DNA of 64,000 nt from Macrostomum hystrix (Eukaryota > Platyhelminthes > Macrostomidae). The position numbers and the translations under genes were made by a program. Shown here in pieces: positions 54,101 to 64,000 of the stretch. The stretch spans positions 2,852,001 to 2,916,000 of the forward strand of contig CATNEN010000033.1 of assembly GCA_950097015.1 (NCBI GenBank). Reading direction: 5' to 3'. The notes beneath the pieces are model-generated. The model was not told where the DNA came from. It did no database searches and was given only the letters and a program-made list of their open reading frames with translations. Numbering within the stretch: the stretch's first letter is position 1; every line of letters starts with the position of its first letter.

Positions 54101-54745
54101 AGGGTCACTCAGAAAGTCTTTAGCCTGAACAAGAAAACAGCAGCATATGAACTAAAAAACCATTACAACTGCTCAAAGTACTCTCCCCCCCGCATTGATA
54201 CAGGCTTGCATCCTGTGGAACCAGCTGTCGAAGCACTGCCGCCAATCCTCATCCCGGAGCTCCCCGATGACGTCTTTGAACTCATTCACAGCTTCTTCCG
54301 GCGAAGAAAAAATCTGGCCCTTTAATATCTCCTTGCACGTCGGGAATAAAAAAAAGTCGCACGGTGCCAGGTCTGGACTGTACGCAGGGTGAGTCATCAG
54401 CTGGACACCACAGTCGGCCAGAAACTCGAGAGTTTGAGCTGCCGTGTGCGCACTGGCATTGTCGTGGTGCAGAAGCACCCCACGCATTCCGCACCTTGGG
54501 CGCTCTGGCTCACAGCAGAAAAAACTTTGGGCAGGCAAACCGTTGTGTACCAGTCAGCGGTGACTGTCCGGCGATCTTCCAGTGAAACGGAAGCCACATG
54601 TCCAGTGCGCATGAAGAAGCAGGCCACCATCTGCTTGCCGACACTCCGGTTGCGTCGAAACTTGGTTGGGCTGTCCTCGTCTCTGAAGGTCCACATGGAT
54701 GACTGGCGCTTGTTTTCGGGGTCGTATCAGGGCCTGAGCTGACAC
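54101..54745 (-). mobile_element. Truncated mariner element with transposase C-terminal half
   Basis: The outer end CGAGGGTCACTCAGAAAGTC follows a TA at 54099-54100. The minus strand encodes YDPENKRQSSMWTFRDED, then RTGHVASVSLEDRRTVTADW, then HHDNASAHTA and YSPDLAPCDFFLFP. These carry the second and third catalytic Asp of DD34D mariner transposases. Two frame changes are needed, near 54540 and 54700. The N-terminal helix-turn-helix and first Asp are missing. Confidence 0.85.
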
Positions 54746-55189
54746 TCTGCCAATGGAGAATTGTGGTGCTGACGAGGATTGCAGAGGAGGCGACAGATTC
54801 GGTGACTGCTGCAAAGTGCGGAGGGTGGCATCGCGAAATGATGCGATTTATCCCGCGGTGCATCAATGGCGTGCCTATTCTCTGAATTTTTTTTATGTTC
54901 AGAACTAACAAATCAGCATGATGATCTGTTGGCTTCCTCTGTTCTGTTCTGTGTTTCGTTCCCTGTAGGTTTGAATTTATGATGTCCCATGTACATAGGC
55001 TTTGGTTGGTTTGTGCGAAATTGAGTGCCCCCAGGATTAAATTGAATGGAACGAAACGGCAGTTTTGGCCATAGAACCCCAGAGTCTCTCTGACTTCGTG
55101 TGTCTCTTTCCCCTTTAGGACTAAATTGATTGCTCGTAGGACCAAATTGAATGGGAAATGCTATAGTTCCGCAATTAGCATGCATCATC

Positions 55190-56310
55190 ATCATCTGGAA
55201 GGGGAGTTTTTTCGACATAGTTACCACAGGAAATCACACACTTGCCAGCGAAAAAAACAACAAGCCATCAATCGCATCTGCGTAGACCTGTCGCGGAATC
55301 ACGTGAACGAGGATTCGGCGAACTTCCTGCTCCAGATGATCACGGTTGGCGTTGGCATGGCCTCTCAGATGGGAGCAGGGCGACGTCCGCAGGTGCCAGA
55401 TCTGGTGAGTTTGGAGGATGAGGAAGAACCTCGAACTTTAGCCTTTTAGTCGCCTGCATTGTCTTTTGGGCAGTATTCGGCCGGGCGTTATCATGGTGCA
55501 GTATGAAAGGCCTGACTTCTGAGTGCCGCTTGTTCTGGATGTCCGCCCTCAGGCTGGCAAGAAGAGATGAAACGGTCTACGGTCTGCATTGATCGTCGTA
55601 TCTGGTTCAAGGAAGTCAATGGTGATTGGGCCACTGCAGTCAAAGAACAATGACAGCATGATCTTCAGACAGTATCTCACGCCTAGCCTTGAGTGGCGGA
55701 TCGGGACCTCTGACTGCCCACACTTTTGACTCTTGGTTTGTCGGTAGGTCAAAATGTGGAACCCACGTCTCGTCAACAGTGACAATCAATTGGCTCCAAC
55801 CACCAGATTCCAACCATCACGTTGACTGACCAGATCCAGGTTGCATTGTCATGTCTGCTGGTGCTGCAGTCTCAGATCAGGTTTGAGGAGCTTTGGGACC
55901 CAACGGGAACTCAGAGTTTCACGAAGTCCATGCTGGTCAGGCAGAGATGAATTTTTGATGGCGGGTTGTCGAGTCTATCTGCCATCTCACGAATTGTCAG
56001 CCTGCAGTCTTCTTCTAGGAGTCCAGAATCCGGTCAGCCAAGGCTTCATAACCTGGTGCCAATGGTCTTCCTGACCTGTGCAAGTCAGCAACATTTGTCC
56101 TCCCTGACTCAAAATTTTCGATTCAGCGGTACACCGTCAAGCGACTTATCGCTTCAGCTTCATGAATGCTGCACAGATGACGGTGGATCTCCGACCCACT
56201 CTCGGTGGATGCTCCACAAAGTGAATATAGCATGTCGCTGCCCTTCCTTGGAGTGCACAATCTTGATTTGCGTTTGTGCAGAAACTGCCCATTCTTGAAA
56301 GAAGCGCTCA
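55190..56310 (-). pseudogene. Decayed mariner transposase, nearly full length
   Basis: Reading on the minus strand from 56310: FFQEWAVSAQT and GQRHAIFTLWS (start), then VDETWVPHFDLPTNQESKVW near 55770 (first Asp). ILHHDNARPNTAQK follows near 55500 (second), then HPPNSPDLAPADVALLP near 55400 (third). The end is LEQEVRRILVHVIPRQVYAD near 55290. At least four frame changes or stops break it. The N-terminal words match those of the 22907-24130 element, so both may be copies of one family. Confidence 0.8.
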
Positions 56311-56329
56311 ATCAAGTTAGTACCTTAAA

Positions 56330-57040
56330 GAAACTTTGTCATGAATTTTAACCATAGACAGAAGCAGCACTTGTCAGAAATCTATTTACTATTGGCTCAT
56401 CTATTTTTCAGCTGCATCCATGCCAAAATTATTTGTCGCACTCTGTCTTATTATTATATAATTCTGTATAATTCTTTGATTATGATATGGCCATATTTTG
56501 ACGACCGTTGATGATAGAAAGAGATTATCATCAATAATGTTATATTTATAAAAACAAATAAGCAACAATAGAAATAGAACATGTGATAGTTGGTTAGTTG
56601 AATAAATGAATTGTCAGTTGTTAGCTCGAAAGCGTGTGATAATCGGTCATTCGGTTAGCCATCCGACTAGTTGCCGAAGTTGATAGTACAGTTAGAGAAG
56701 CGGCAACCAGAAAAAAACACCGGATAAATTCTGCCTAATTAGCATAATACGAGTACTCTGGCTACGCACATCCTCCACATTTGACTCGGATGCCATCTCT
56801 TGTTCAGGTACCAGTATGTGACGTGTCCTGGCCATCGCTCTTTCAGTACTGGAACCATTCGGTTGTAGAGCTTCTCCCACAGTTGTAGCCATGTCTCGCA
56901 GTGTGATCACGCTTCCTCGATACCGCCTAACAGTCGCCTCGCTCTGCTGTCCCGTGATACTCATGATATCGGACACTGTGAAGCCAGCTTCATGCAGATC
57001 GGCAGCCCTAGTTACTCTAATGAAATAATTCAGGCAGTGA
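56330..57040. other. Region between mariner and Tc1 relics
   Basis: AT rich to 56650, then GC richer. On the minus strand near 56850 LYNRMVPVLKERWPGHVTYW may be a Tc1 fragment belonging to the relic upstream. No intact gene was seen. Confidence 0.4.
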
Positions 57041-57082
57041 CTCACGCGCCACTCTGTCCAGCAGCATGTAACTGCACTCTTC

Positions 57083-57600
57083 CTAGTTCACGGCCTGAAC
57101 CCGTGACTCCGGATAAGGCAGCTGTGTGGGAATTGCGCTGCTTCCGTCAGCTTGGACGCTGCCTTGTTTGGCAGGAGTTCTGAACCTGTGCTGCTGGACT
57201 GCTGTGGCTGTTCGCTCTCGAGCGCACATCCGTGCCCTTGGTGGCAAGCTTAACTGTGTACAGCAGTCCCTGTAGAATTCTGTCCAGAGTTCTGTACGAG
57301 ATGTCCAGTTTGTCGGAGAAATGTTGTTTACCCGCTGTGCAATCTCGCTCAGGGTGAGGAACGGGTTGCGGTTCACCTCTGCTTCCAGAGATTCACGAAT
57401 CTCCTCATCCACCTTGCATCTTGCTTCTTTTCGGCCTCCACGAGGCCTACCGTCCATCCCTCCCTCATTCCTGTACAGCCTCACGATGCGATGAGCAGTT
57501 AAGCTTGGCAGCTGAAGGATTATTGCTGCGTCCTTGACCGATGTGCCTCAATCTATTTATTGCCTCGATGAGCCGACGTCAGTCAACTGGACTCACAGGT
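57083..57600 (-). pseudogene. Tc1-like transposase N-terminal remnant
   Basis: Minus strand: MAPPVSPVD near 57605, then DAAIILQLPSLTAHRIVRLY, RNEGGMDGRPRGGRKEARCK and LEAEVNRNPFLTLSEIAQRV. After a frame change it continues ISYRTLDRILQGLLYTVKLA. This is the paired helix-turn-helix with a GRPRGGRK hook of Tc1-type transposases. No catalytic DDE motif is clear downstream. Confidence 0.65.
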
Positions 57601-57859
57601 GGTGCCATCACCAGCAAACTGGAATGATGGCTGAGAAATATGGCTGGCTAATGCTTAAATGTGCTGCCACGCTAATAAACTAACTGCGCGTTGCCATTTT
57701 GATAGTCCAATTCTCGTTTCGATCTTCAAAAGTCTGTGGCCTAAGCCGCAGATGCTGCGAAGCTGAGCTAAGCTGCTGCATGCAGATCTATGGCTGTCTT
57801 CATTTTGATTGTCCATTTTCTCATATTGATTGTCAATACCAATAATACTTTTTCAAATT

Positions 57860-58640
57860 AACGAAAGCCTTAGTCCTTCAAAGTAACTTCCAATATATTT
57901 AACAGTGCGCTCCCAGCGACTTGGTAGCTTCTGAATACCGTCAGCGGCCTCAGATGTGCACAAGTATTTTGCAATGCGACCGACCTCGCCAATCAAGTCA
58001 TCCTAGCTAGGAGAGCGGCGCCCACGAAGCTGGCTCTTGAGTTTAGTGAATAGGTAAAAGTCGCAGGGACTGAGGCTGATGTCTCAGCAGCATTGCTTGA
58101 CAGCCATTCGGGATTTTGACTTTAAAGATTCAGCTCGTACGAGCAGGCCCACGTCTCGTCAAGTGTCACAATACGCTTCAAAAAAGCTGAGCCCTCTCTT
58201 TTAAACCTCCGAAGAAGCTGCTGGGCAATCGCCACCCTGCGTGCCTTATGGTCATCCGTAAGGTGTGGCACCCACCTGGCAGTGACTTTCTGCAGCCCAA
58301 GGTCTTGGGTGAGGATGCGATGCACACTTGATGACGGAATCCCAATCAGATCAGCCATCGCAGATCCAATGGCGATCGACGTTTAAAAGACCCTGGATCA
58401 ATTCAACGTTTGATTCCAAACGCGCCTCTTTGGGTCTACCAGACCGCGGGTCATCTTCGATGGACGACCGTCCATTCTTGAACCGACTATACCAGTCGTA
58501 CACAGCTCTTTGACTCATATGTGCCCCATAAGCCTGCTGTAGCTGCCGATGAACTGAGCTGCTGGCACATCAAGAAGACACTCCGTCCAGATATAAGTGC
58601 GCTGCTCGAAGTTTGATGGAACCTCCATTTTTATATATTT
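57860..58640 (-). pseudogene. Mariner-like transposase remnant
   Basis: The best frame is 58358-58122: GIPSSSVHRILTQDLGLQKV, TARWVPHLTDDHKARRVAIA and IVTLDETW (first Asp). Upstream in another frame GRSSIEDDPRSGRPKEARLE is seen. Downstream the second and third catalytic motifs are not recognisable. It is a distinct mariner lineage from the other copies. Confidence 0.65.
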
Positions 58641-59064
58641 TTCTTTCATTGGCTAGTTCTTAAATTGATAAGTCACAAATTGTGTTATATTGGGTAGCAT
58701 TTTTAAGCTGGCTAGTAAAAAACTATATGCAGATCGAAGACGTTACTTTTTCTTGTGCTCAAAGGCTGCCACCTCACCAGCTGGTCTAGCTTGTCGGGAT
58801 GCGACAGTATGCTGACAGTACATTTCGACGCCCATCGCCCATGCGATGGGGCTTATCGATGACCAACTCGGCGCCCTGCTTGACAAGCGTGCTGAAACTT
58901 GTCAAGTCACGCTGTTTGCCACGATGCGTAGGAAACAGCAGACATTTGCCAGGCCTGACTCGGATGTTTCACTCGGCGAAGTACGAGTATGGCAATAGAA
59001 AGTTGTCGATCCATTGCAGTCGAGACATTCGCCGACTTTGCGTGGCGCAGTACAGCTTGCACCT

Positions 59065-60345
59065 TTACCACGACCGCCGTTTTTTGTGTGCCACTTTGGT
59101 AGGCGGCAGGACAGTGACAATCGTGGAGGACGTTGATACGCCACTATTGAGTGCAGCATCCAAATAGCAACGCCGGATCGCGACCCAAGGACGTTGTCGA
59201 TTGGCATGGACAATTGCTGCACAGAAGAATGGCAGTTCACGAGTGATCGGCATGATAAATGCATTCCATTTGCCGACAGTGTTGGCCATTCGACGTGCAC
59301 ATTGCCCAATGCGACCCCAGTAGCCCTTCACGGGTAGATGAGACCACGAATGTTTGGCGACCATATCAATCAGGCAGTCTAGCCGGCCGTGAATGATGCG
59401 CCATTCGTCAGCGGTCAGGAACTTATCCGTGTAGGACAGCTGGCGTTCGTCATCGCGCAGGTGATAAATATTCTCTTGCCGCTGACGAATCAATCCAATG
59501 CAAGCCTGTACATGTTAAATGGTTATTAAAGAGAGCTATATATATTAGCTAACATGCGAGTATACAACATGCGGCACAACAGTACTGCTCACCATGATTG
59601 ATTCGATGCGGCTAGTCAACAGACCAGATACTGCAGTCTGATGATAGAGAATACCATCTTTGCGCGGGTCAGGACAGACAGGCAATTCAGACGCGGCCTT
59701 GACAATGTCGGCATGCACGTTGGCAACCAATCCACCTGGTGGCGGGGTCAATTGGAACGCGTTCATAACACTAGGAGCACCGAAGTCATTGTTGGCTGCT
59801 AGAAATTTATTCGCGCCGCTCAATATGTTATGAAGCTCGTTCATTCGCTGTCCAACAGTCGATGGTTTCCAGATATGGCGCTTCACCATCTCGTCCAAAT
59901 CGAATTGGATGCGCGCTGGATTGATGAACCACATCTCGACTGTGACATTGACTGCGTGTAGGAGACGACTAGTTGTAGCATGATAATTCCACTGGATTGC
60001 TTTCCTACGGCTAACATGCGATGCGTTCTCTTCTACACAGCAATGACCCTTGAACCAGATGTCGCCGACATTGTCTAGTTGCTTGTTCATGTGTTCAGAT
60101 GCAACGTGGTAGTATGGGCCATCGAAAACAACAAGCCGAGACGTCTTGTGCCTCCGTTATTGCAATACAAGCTCCTCTTTGGCCAATCGCTGCTCGTCGT
60201 CACTGACAGAATCATCAGTATTTTCCACGTCAGATTCGCATGTCTGAGTTTCTGCTTGTCGCTGACTGACAGGGTTCAGCAAACTGACAGCATTGGTGAC
60301 TCCGACTGGAACATAATCTGACGTATACAGGAATTGCTTCTGTCA
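59065..60345 (-). pseudogene. Unidentified two-exon gene fragment
   Basis: Two frames join across an 87-bp GT-AG intron (59506-59592). The upstream exon reads VVFDGPYYHVASEHMNKQLD to TSRIESIM. The downstream exon reads ACIGLIRQRQENIYHLRDDE to a stop at 59065. A TAA at 60157-60159 interrupts the same frame; beyond it is an acidic segment (CESDVENTDDSVSDDEQRL). I do not recognise the family. The continuous splicing-compatible frame of about 320 codons with balanced composition suggests a real protein, host or transposon-borne. It could start at the Met near 60090, in which case the TAA is harmless. Confidence 0.45.
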
Positions 60346-60826
60346 GATTGACCAGATTCTGCAAGCCAGTACACATGCTATTAACGCGCGGATGTTCAGC
60401 ATTGTGGGCTTGCTGCAGAATCTCGTTTAGGCCGGCTTTATTCAGACGCAGTCCATTGATAAATTCTGTTCGGACGAAAATGGGGAGAAAATAAAAATAT
60501 GAATGCTCAGCAACTCCATTCCCCCGAAACAATAAGCTATAGTTTATAGCACTTACCGATCATTGCCATTTCATGTTTGGCGTGGATTAAGACAGGTACT
60601 TCGCTATAATAATAGATAATAATAATAATAGTCCGTAATATACTTCGCTATAGTTGCTTTGCAGTCGCTCCAAGTCATTGCTGACAATCTCGGCAATGTA
60701 TGAAGATTATACTTTGGATGGACCCGGTTGCGCGACTCATTTATTCAGCCTTTTGCGCGACGCATACCTGCTAGCTACGAGCAGTAGCAGTGTAGCAGTG
60801 CCGTCAGGGGCCGATTTCACGAAACA

Positions 60827-61373
60827 CTGCTAACAGCTATTTAGCCACTGCTAACTGCTAAAAGCAGTGGCTGGGTTTCTCAAAGTGACTGCTAAGTAGC
60901 AGCGTCTAGCTGTCTATGGCTAGCAGGTCAGATCGTGTGCCGAGGGTGGGAGAGTCGATTTCACAAAGCTACCAGACGTCGACTAGCAAGGCTAAACTAA
61001 CTGCTGCTTTTCAGCCAGCCTCAACCCTGGTTAGTCAATGAATTTCCTCTATCTTCACAACCTCCTACAAGACGGTCCGCATCGGGAGCCACGCGTTTAC
61101 CTCGATAGGCGGAATTTCGCTGTCAGTGCTGAATTCACACAAAGATTCCGACTGAGTCCAGCTAATGCGGAGCATCTTGTGCAAAGAATTGGTCCTCAGC
61201 TGGCGCCTTCTACGCAGCGAAATTGTGCTCTGTCCCCACGGGAACAAATCTTGACTGCTCTGCGCTTCTACGCAACGAATAGCTTTTATCACGTGCTACG
61301 GGATGCGCATGGCCCATCGACTGCGTCCGTCTGCCGTGCAGTTAGAACTGATGAATGTTTTTTTTATCAGTGA
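60827..61373 (+). mobile_element. PIF/Harbinger fragment with HARBI1-like N-terminus
   Basis: The frame 61038-61373 reads YLDRRNFAVSAEFTQRFRLS and HALSP-type CALSPREQILTALRFYATNS. It continues HVLRDAHGPSTASVCRAV, the N-terminal helix region of Harbinger transposases. It stops before the DDE domain. Upstream, GGCCGATTTCACGAAAC at about 60828 looks like a Harbinger terminal repeat, but no matching right end was found. Confidence 0.7.
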
Positions 61374-61711
61374 CGTGAGTTTTAATAAACTAAGCTTCAC
61401 CAGTTTACCTGTGCATCGATTTTTACCGCTTTTTCTGGGACACCCCTCGTATAAATGATCTGCGAAAGTAATATCTGTTTATATGCATATGTTTCATTAT
61501 ACTTTTGCGAAAGCGAAAGAAAGAACGTAAGTTCAGAGCGCACAAAGTACGAGATTATATTTGTACTTTCACAAACACACCTGCGTGCTCCACAGTGCCC
61601 CAGTGTGAAAAGATATGAGTTTAGCAGTTCTATTTTTAGAAATATCTGAAATACACTTGGGAGATCAATAAAAGGTCTTTCAGCCTTTTCGCGACAGATG
61701 CGCTATGGCCT

Positions 61712-61853
61712 GACATTTTTACCGACTATTTATAACCGGGTTTTTTTACACCAGGAAGCCGACCATTTTTGCAAGCGCATCGACCTTTTTTACCGACTAT
61801 TTATAACCGCGTTTTTTGAATCAGGAACCCGACCATTCTTTCACTTTTCTGTG
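61712..61853. repeat. 71-bp imperfect tandem duplication
   Basis: ACCGACTATTTATAACCG occurs at 61721 and 61792, each followed by a T run, then CAGGAA and CCGACCATT. Confidence 0.75.
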
Positions 61854-62392
61854 TGTGGCCTAGTGACCTTTAGACTGGATTTCCCTTTGTACATAGAAAA
61901 TGAGGGGAATTCTAAACCACCCTTGTAAAAAACCCGGGAGTCTGTTGTCGGCGGTAAAAAATGGTCGATGCATATTTTGTGTGTGCATACACAATATGAG
62001 CGTCTAGATGCGTACAAAGCACTAGACTGCGATGATTCGCGCACGACACGCGTAGACAGCACATCGTTTATTAACATTGCGACATCGTCGTAAAGATCGG
62101 CGTTCAGAACCAATTCTTCTGCGGCATCGGCATCTCCATGTGGCACTGTCACATCATATAGCTGTTCATCCGAAACGTTGTTGACATCAGCAATGATGAT
62201 CTCCATTGCGACATCAAACAATTCGTCGATGTCAGCTTTCGACTGGGCAGCGAAGTCAGATCCAGTGACAGCAGCAGCAGCAACACAATCAGTATTGGTA
62301 GACACAACTTGGGTAGCGGCAGGTTGCATCAAGTCAAGCAGAATCTGCGCCATTTCAATGTCTTCCTCGTGACCGGATGATGTGTCAGTCAT
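61841..62392 (-). CDS. Unidentified acidic protein, 183 aa
   Basis: The ATG at 62392 opens MTDTSSGHEEDIEMAQILLD. The first 120 residues are strongly acidic with a helical pattern (KADIDELFDVAMEIIIAD, VLNADLYDDVAMLIND). The rest loses this bias and may be intron or non-coding read-through. No family was recognised. Confidence 0.35.
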   Translation of the reverse strand: MTDTSSGHEEDIEMAQILLDLMQPAATQVVSTNTDCVAAAAVTGSDFAAQSKADIDELFDVAMEIIIADVNNVSDEQLYDVTVPHGDADAAEELVLNADLYDDVAMLINDVLSTRVVRESSQSSALYASRRSYCVCTHKICIDHFLPPTTDSRVFYKGGLEFPSFSMYKGKSSLKVTRPHTEK

Positions 62393-62582
62393 GCAATGTC
62401 GACTTTGAATAATCAGATGCTTAATCGAATACCAACTTTTAGTTTTATTAATCAGTTAATTAATTTCAATATAACTAATGGTAGCAGTGTTTAACAAAAG
62501 AGTTGTTACATTCAAATCTGGGTTACTAGCAGCACGATTAGCATCGCCGGGCTCTCCTTCAGTGCCAGTGCCGCCATTGTTG

Positions 62583-62591
62583 CTGTGACTG

Positions 62592-62620
<29 letters not shown>
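62583..62620. repeat. (GCT)n microsatellite
   Basis: About nine uninterrupted GCT triplets after a GCTGTT leader, between two small open frames. Confidence 0.85.
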
Positions 62621-62623
<3 letters not shown>

Positions 62624-62645
62624 TATATTGGTGACTGTATATCGG

Positions 62646-62969
62646 TCAATTGCGCTGCGGCAGTTGCAATTGGCCGACTAAATCACGTGTCGGATTAGCG
62701 TTCACAATAGAAAATCTCTGATTGTAAATGCGCACTACACCTGGGCGATGCCATACGTACTGAACACGTTGACGTGAAGGCAGAATAGCAAAATCAGAGT
62801 CTGAACTACTATCTGAGCTGTGCCTTCGTCGACGTCGCTCAGTGCCAATCACGACATCCGTGCTGCTACTGACGGTAGGGCACGAGATCGGTTTGTCGTT
62901 GCCAGAGTTGTGATCCTCTCTGTCGATATCTCGATCTCCGCCATTCTGCCGCCCACCCAGGGATGACAT
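62646..62969 (-). CDS. Unidentified small basic/serine-rich protein, 107 aa
   Basis: The ATG at 62969 starts MSSLGGRQNGGDRDIDREDH. A basic cluster RRRRRHSSDSSSDSDF resembles a nuclear localisation signal next to acidic serine sites. The C-terminus is RIYNQRFSIVNANPTRDLVG. No family was recognised. It may belong with 61841-62392 to one unknown element. Confidence 0.3.
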   Translation of the reverse strand: MSSLGGRQNGGDRDIDREDHNSGNDKPISCPTVSSSTDVVIGTERRRRRHSSDSSSDSDFAILPSRQRVQYVWHRPGVVRIYNQRFSIVNANPTRDLVGQLQLPQRN

Positions 62970-64000
62970 GTAGTTATTTATTTTTTACGATTAATTCATT
63001 GTTTTCAGAATTAAATTCGAATCAAAAGTCACTCTTCTCTTCGCCACTCATGAAATGCTATCATTTAAATAGTCTGAAACCATAGGCCTTATCTACCATC
63101 ATTCCTGTCGCTTCTTTGACTCTCTCTAGCCTCTCTTATGACTTTCTTGAAGTAGCTGCTGTTTGCCGTTTTTTGTTGCTTGCCGCTTCTTACTCGGACT
63201 GTCCTTCTTCTTCCACATCTCAGTCGCTTTTTCTCCGCTCGCTTGTTGGCGCCGCCGAAAACTAGCTCTAGGGACAGACGAATGCAATTTATTTTTAGCA
63301 ACAGCAGCTTGTACCATTCCGATTTAGGGTATAAAAAACCAGTGACACTGGATTTAAGAATGCTTAACATTCCCAAACCACCTTTCTAGGTGGGTATCAA
63401 GGACTAGTAAAGTAACGTTTCTACTTTAGTAGTCCTTGGTGGGTATTCGAACAGAAAGATTTTAATTTTGCAGAGATGTCGTGAGACCAAACAAACATGC
63501 CCCATAGTGGTAAGAGAGACAAATATCGACTCAAAAAATTGAAAATGCGAGGATGATACTAAATTCTCGTGACACTCGTTATCAATGTCTACTATAACAT
63601 GCACTAAAATTTGTCTTTACGTTGCCTCAAAGTATTCAAAGTGTGTTGATGATCTCATTATACTTAGATTGTCATTTCAAAGTGACACCTGCAGGTTCAT
63701 TGACCTTTGGTGATGACCAATAGTCTGCCTTATATAGACTATTATCTGTTCATATAGAAGCAGCTAGGAGTGAAAAGCTTTCATTTCTTTTTTTTATATC
63801 CACAAACGACCGGGAAAGAGAGTTGGAAAACTATATGAATCCACGGCAGCGCATCCTATTGTGAGCTCGAGTACAGAGCCGACACAAAAAATTTACTAAG
63901 ATATCCGTGGCTCCTTTTTTATATTGAAGCAATTAGTTGTGCGACGCATGTGGTGAATCAGATGGTTGCTGCGCAGGAAAACTCCAAACTTAATTTCCAA
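62970..64000. other. AT-rich intergenic right edge
   Basis: No gene was recognised. A short minus-strand frame near 63317-63126 is lysine/arginine rich but has no family motif. CACCTTTCTAGGTGGGTATC near 63379 and AGTCCTTGGTGGGTATTCG near 63430 form a small inverted pair. Confidence 0.4.

Noticed and set aside
55126-55449. Plus-strand frame that looks protein-like (SRNHVNEDSANFLLQMITVG)
   Set aside because: It is the antisense of a mariner transposase C-terminus (LEQEVRRILVHVIPRQVYAD on the minus strand).
56692-57045. Minus-strand frame resembling a tyrosine recombinase end (DIMSITGQQSEATVRRY)
   Set aside because: The catalytic His position is Gln and no other recombinase motif is present; another frame of the same stretch reads as a Tc1-like fragment next to a Tc1 N-terminus.

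Overview
This is eukaryotic (animal) nuclear DNA. The evidence is GT-AG introns, a complete Golgi alpha-mannosidase II gene, a complete FARP-type FERM/RhoGEF/PH gene, the 5' part of a Src-family tyrosine kinase gene, tRNA-derived SINEs, and Tc1/mariner, hAT and PIF/Harbinger transposons. GC-rich coding exons, several very short introns (74-150 bp) and heavy minisatellite loading would fit a lophotrochozoan or flatworm such as Macrostomum. That placement is inference only, because nothing in the window identifies the species.

Layout. 1-9694, minus strand: Src-family kinase gene. Exon 1 carries an MGGC lipidation start and half of SH3, exon 2 the rest of SH3, exon 3 the start of SH2; the gene runs off the left edge. 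Its introns hold six tandem-repeat arrays. 10837-11519, plus: an unrecognised helical protein gene interrupted by a one-base frameshift. 11646-13179: an apparently intact Tc1/mariner/IS630-type transposon with 133-bp inverted repeats, TA duplications and a DDE transposase. 15042-19263, minus: MAN2A-type Golgi alpha-mannosidase II, 5 exons, 1143 aa; a minisatellite starts inside its last codons and stop. 19264-24758: AT-rich intergenic DNA with one mariner relic. 24759-47864, plus: a FARP1/2-type gene, 15 exons, 1277 aa. Most of its long introns are filled with minisatellites, and one holds an internally deleted mariner. 47865-64000: no recognised host gene; it holds a dispersed repeat, a decayed hAT element with perfect 8-bp target duplications, several nested mariner/Tc1 relics, a HARBI1-like fragment and some unidentified open frames.

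The three recognised host genes are not an operon-like unit; they act in membrane-proximal kinase signalling, N-glycan processing and FERM/Rho-GEF cytoskeletal signalling. The most striking pattern is where the minisatellites lie. About nineteen arrays (units 12-42 bp) sit inside gene bodies or on a stop codon, many starting 4-110 bp downstream of a 5' splice donor on the sense strand of the host gene. None was seen in about 27 kb of intergenic DNA. Some repeat units contain splice-signal-like words. This looks like a gene-linked, donor-proximal process of repeat birth or retention, and it is the main candidate for something undescribed here.
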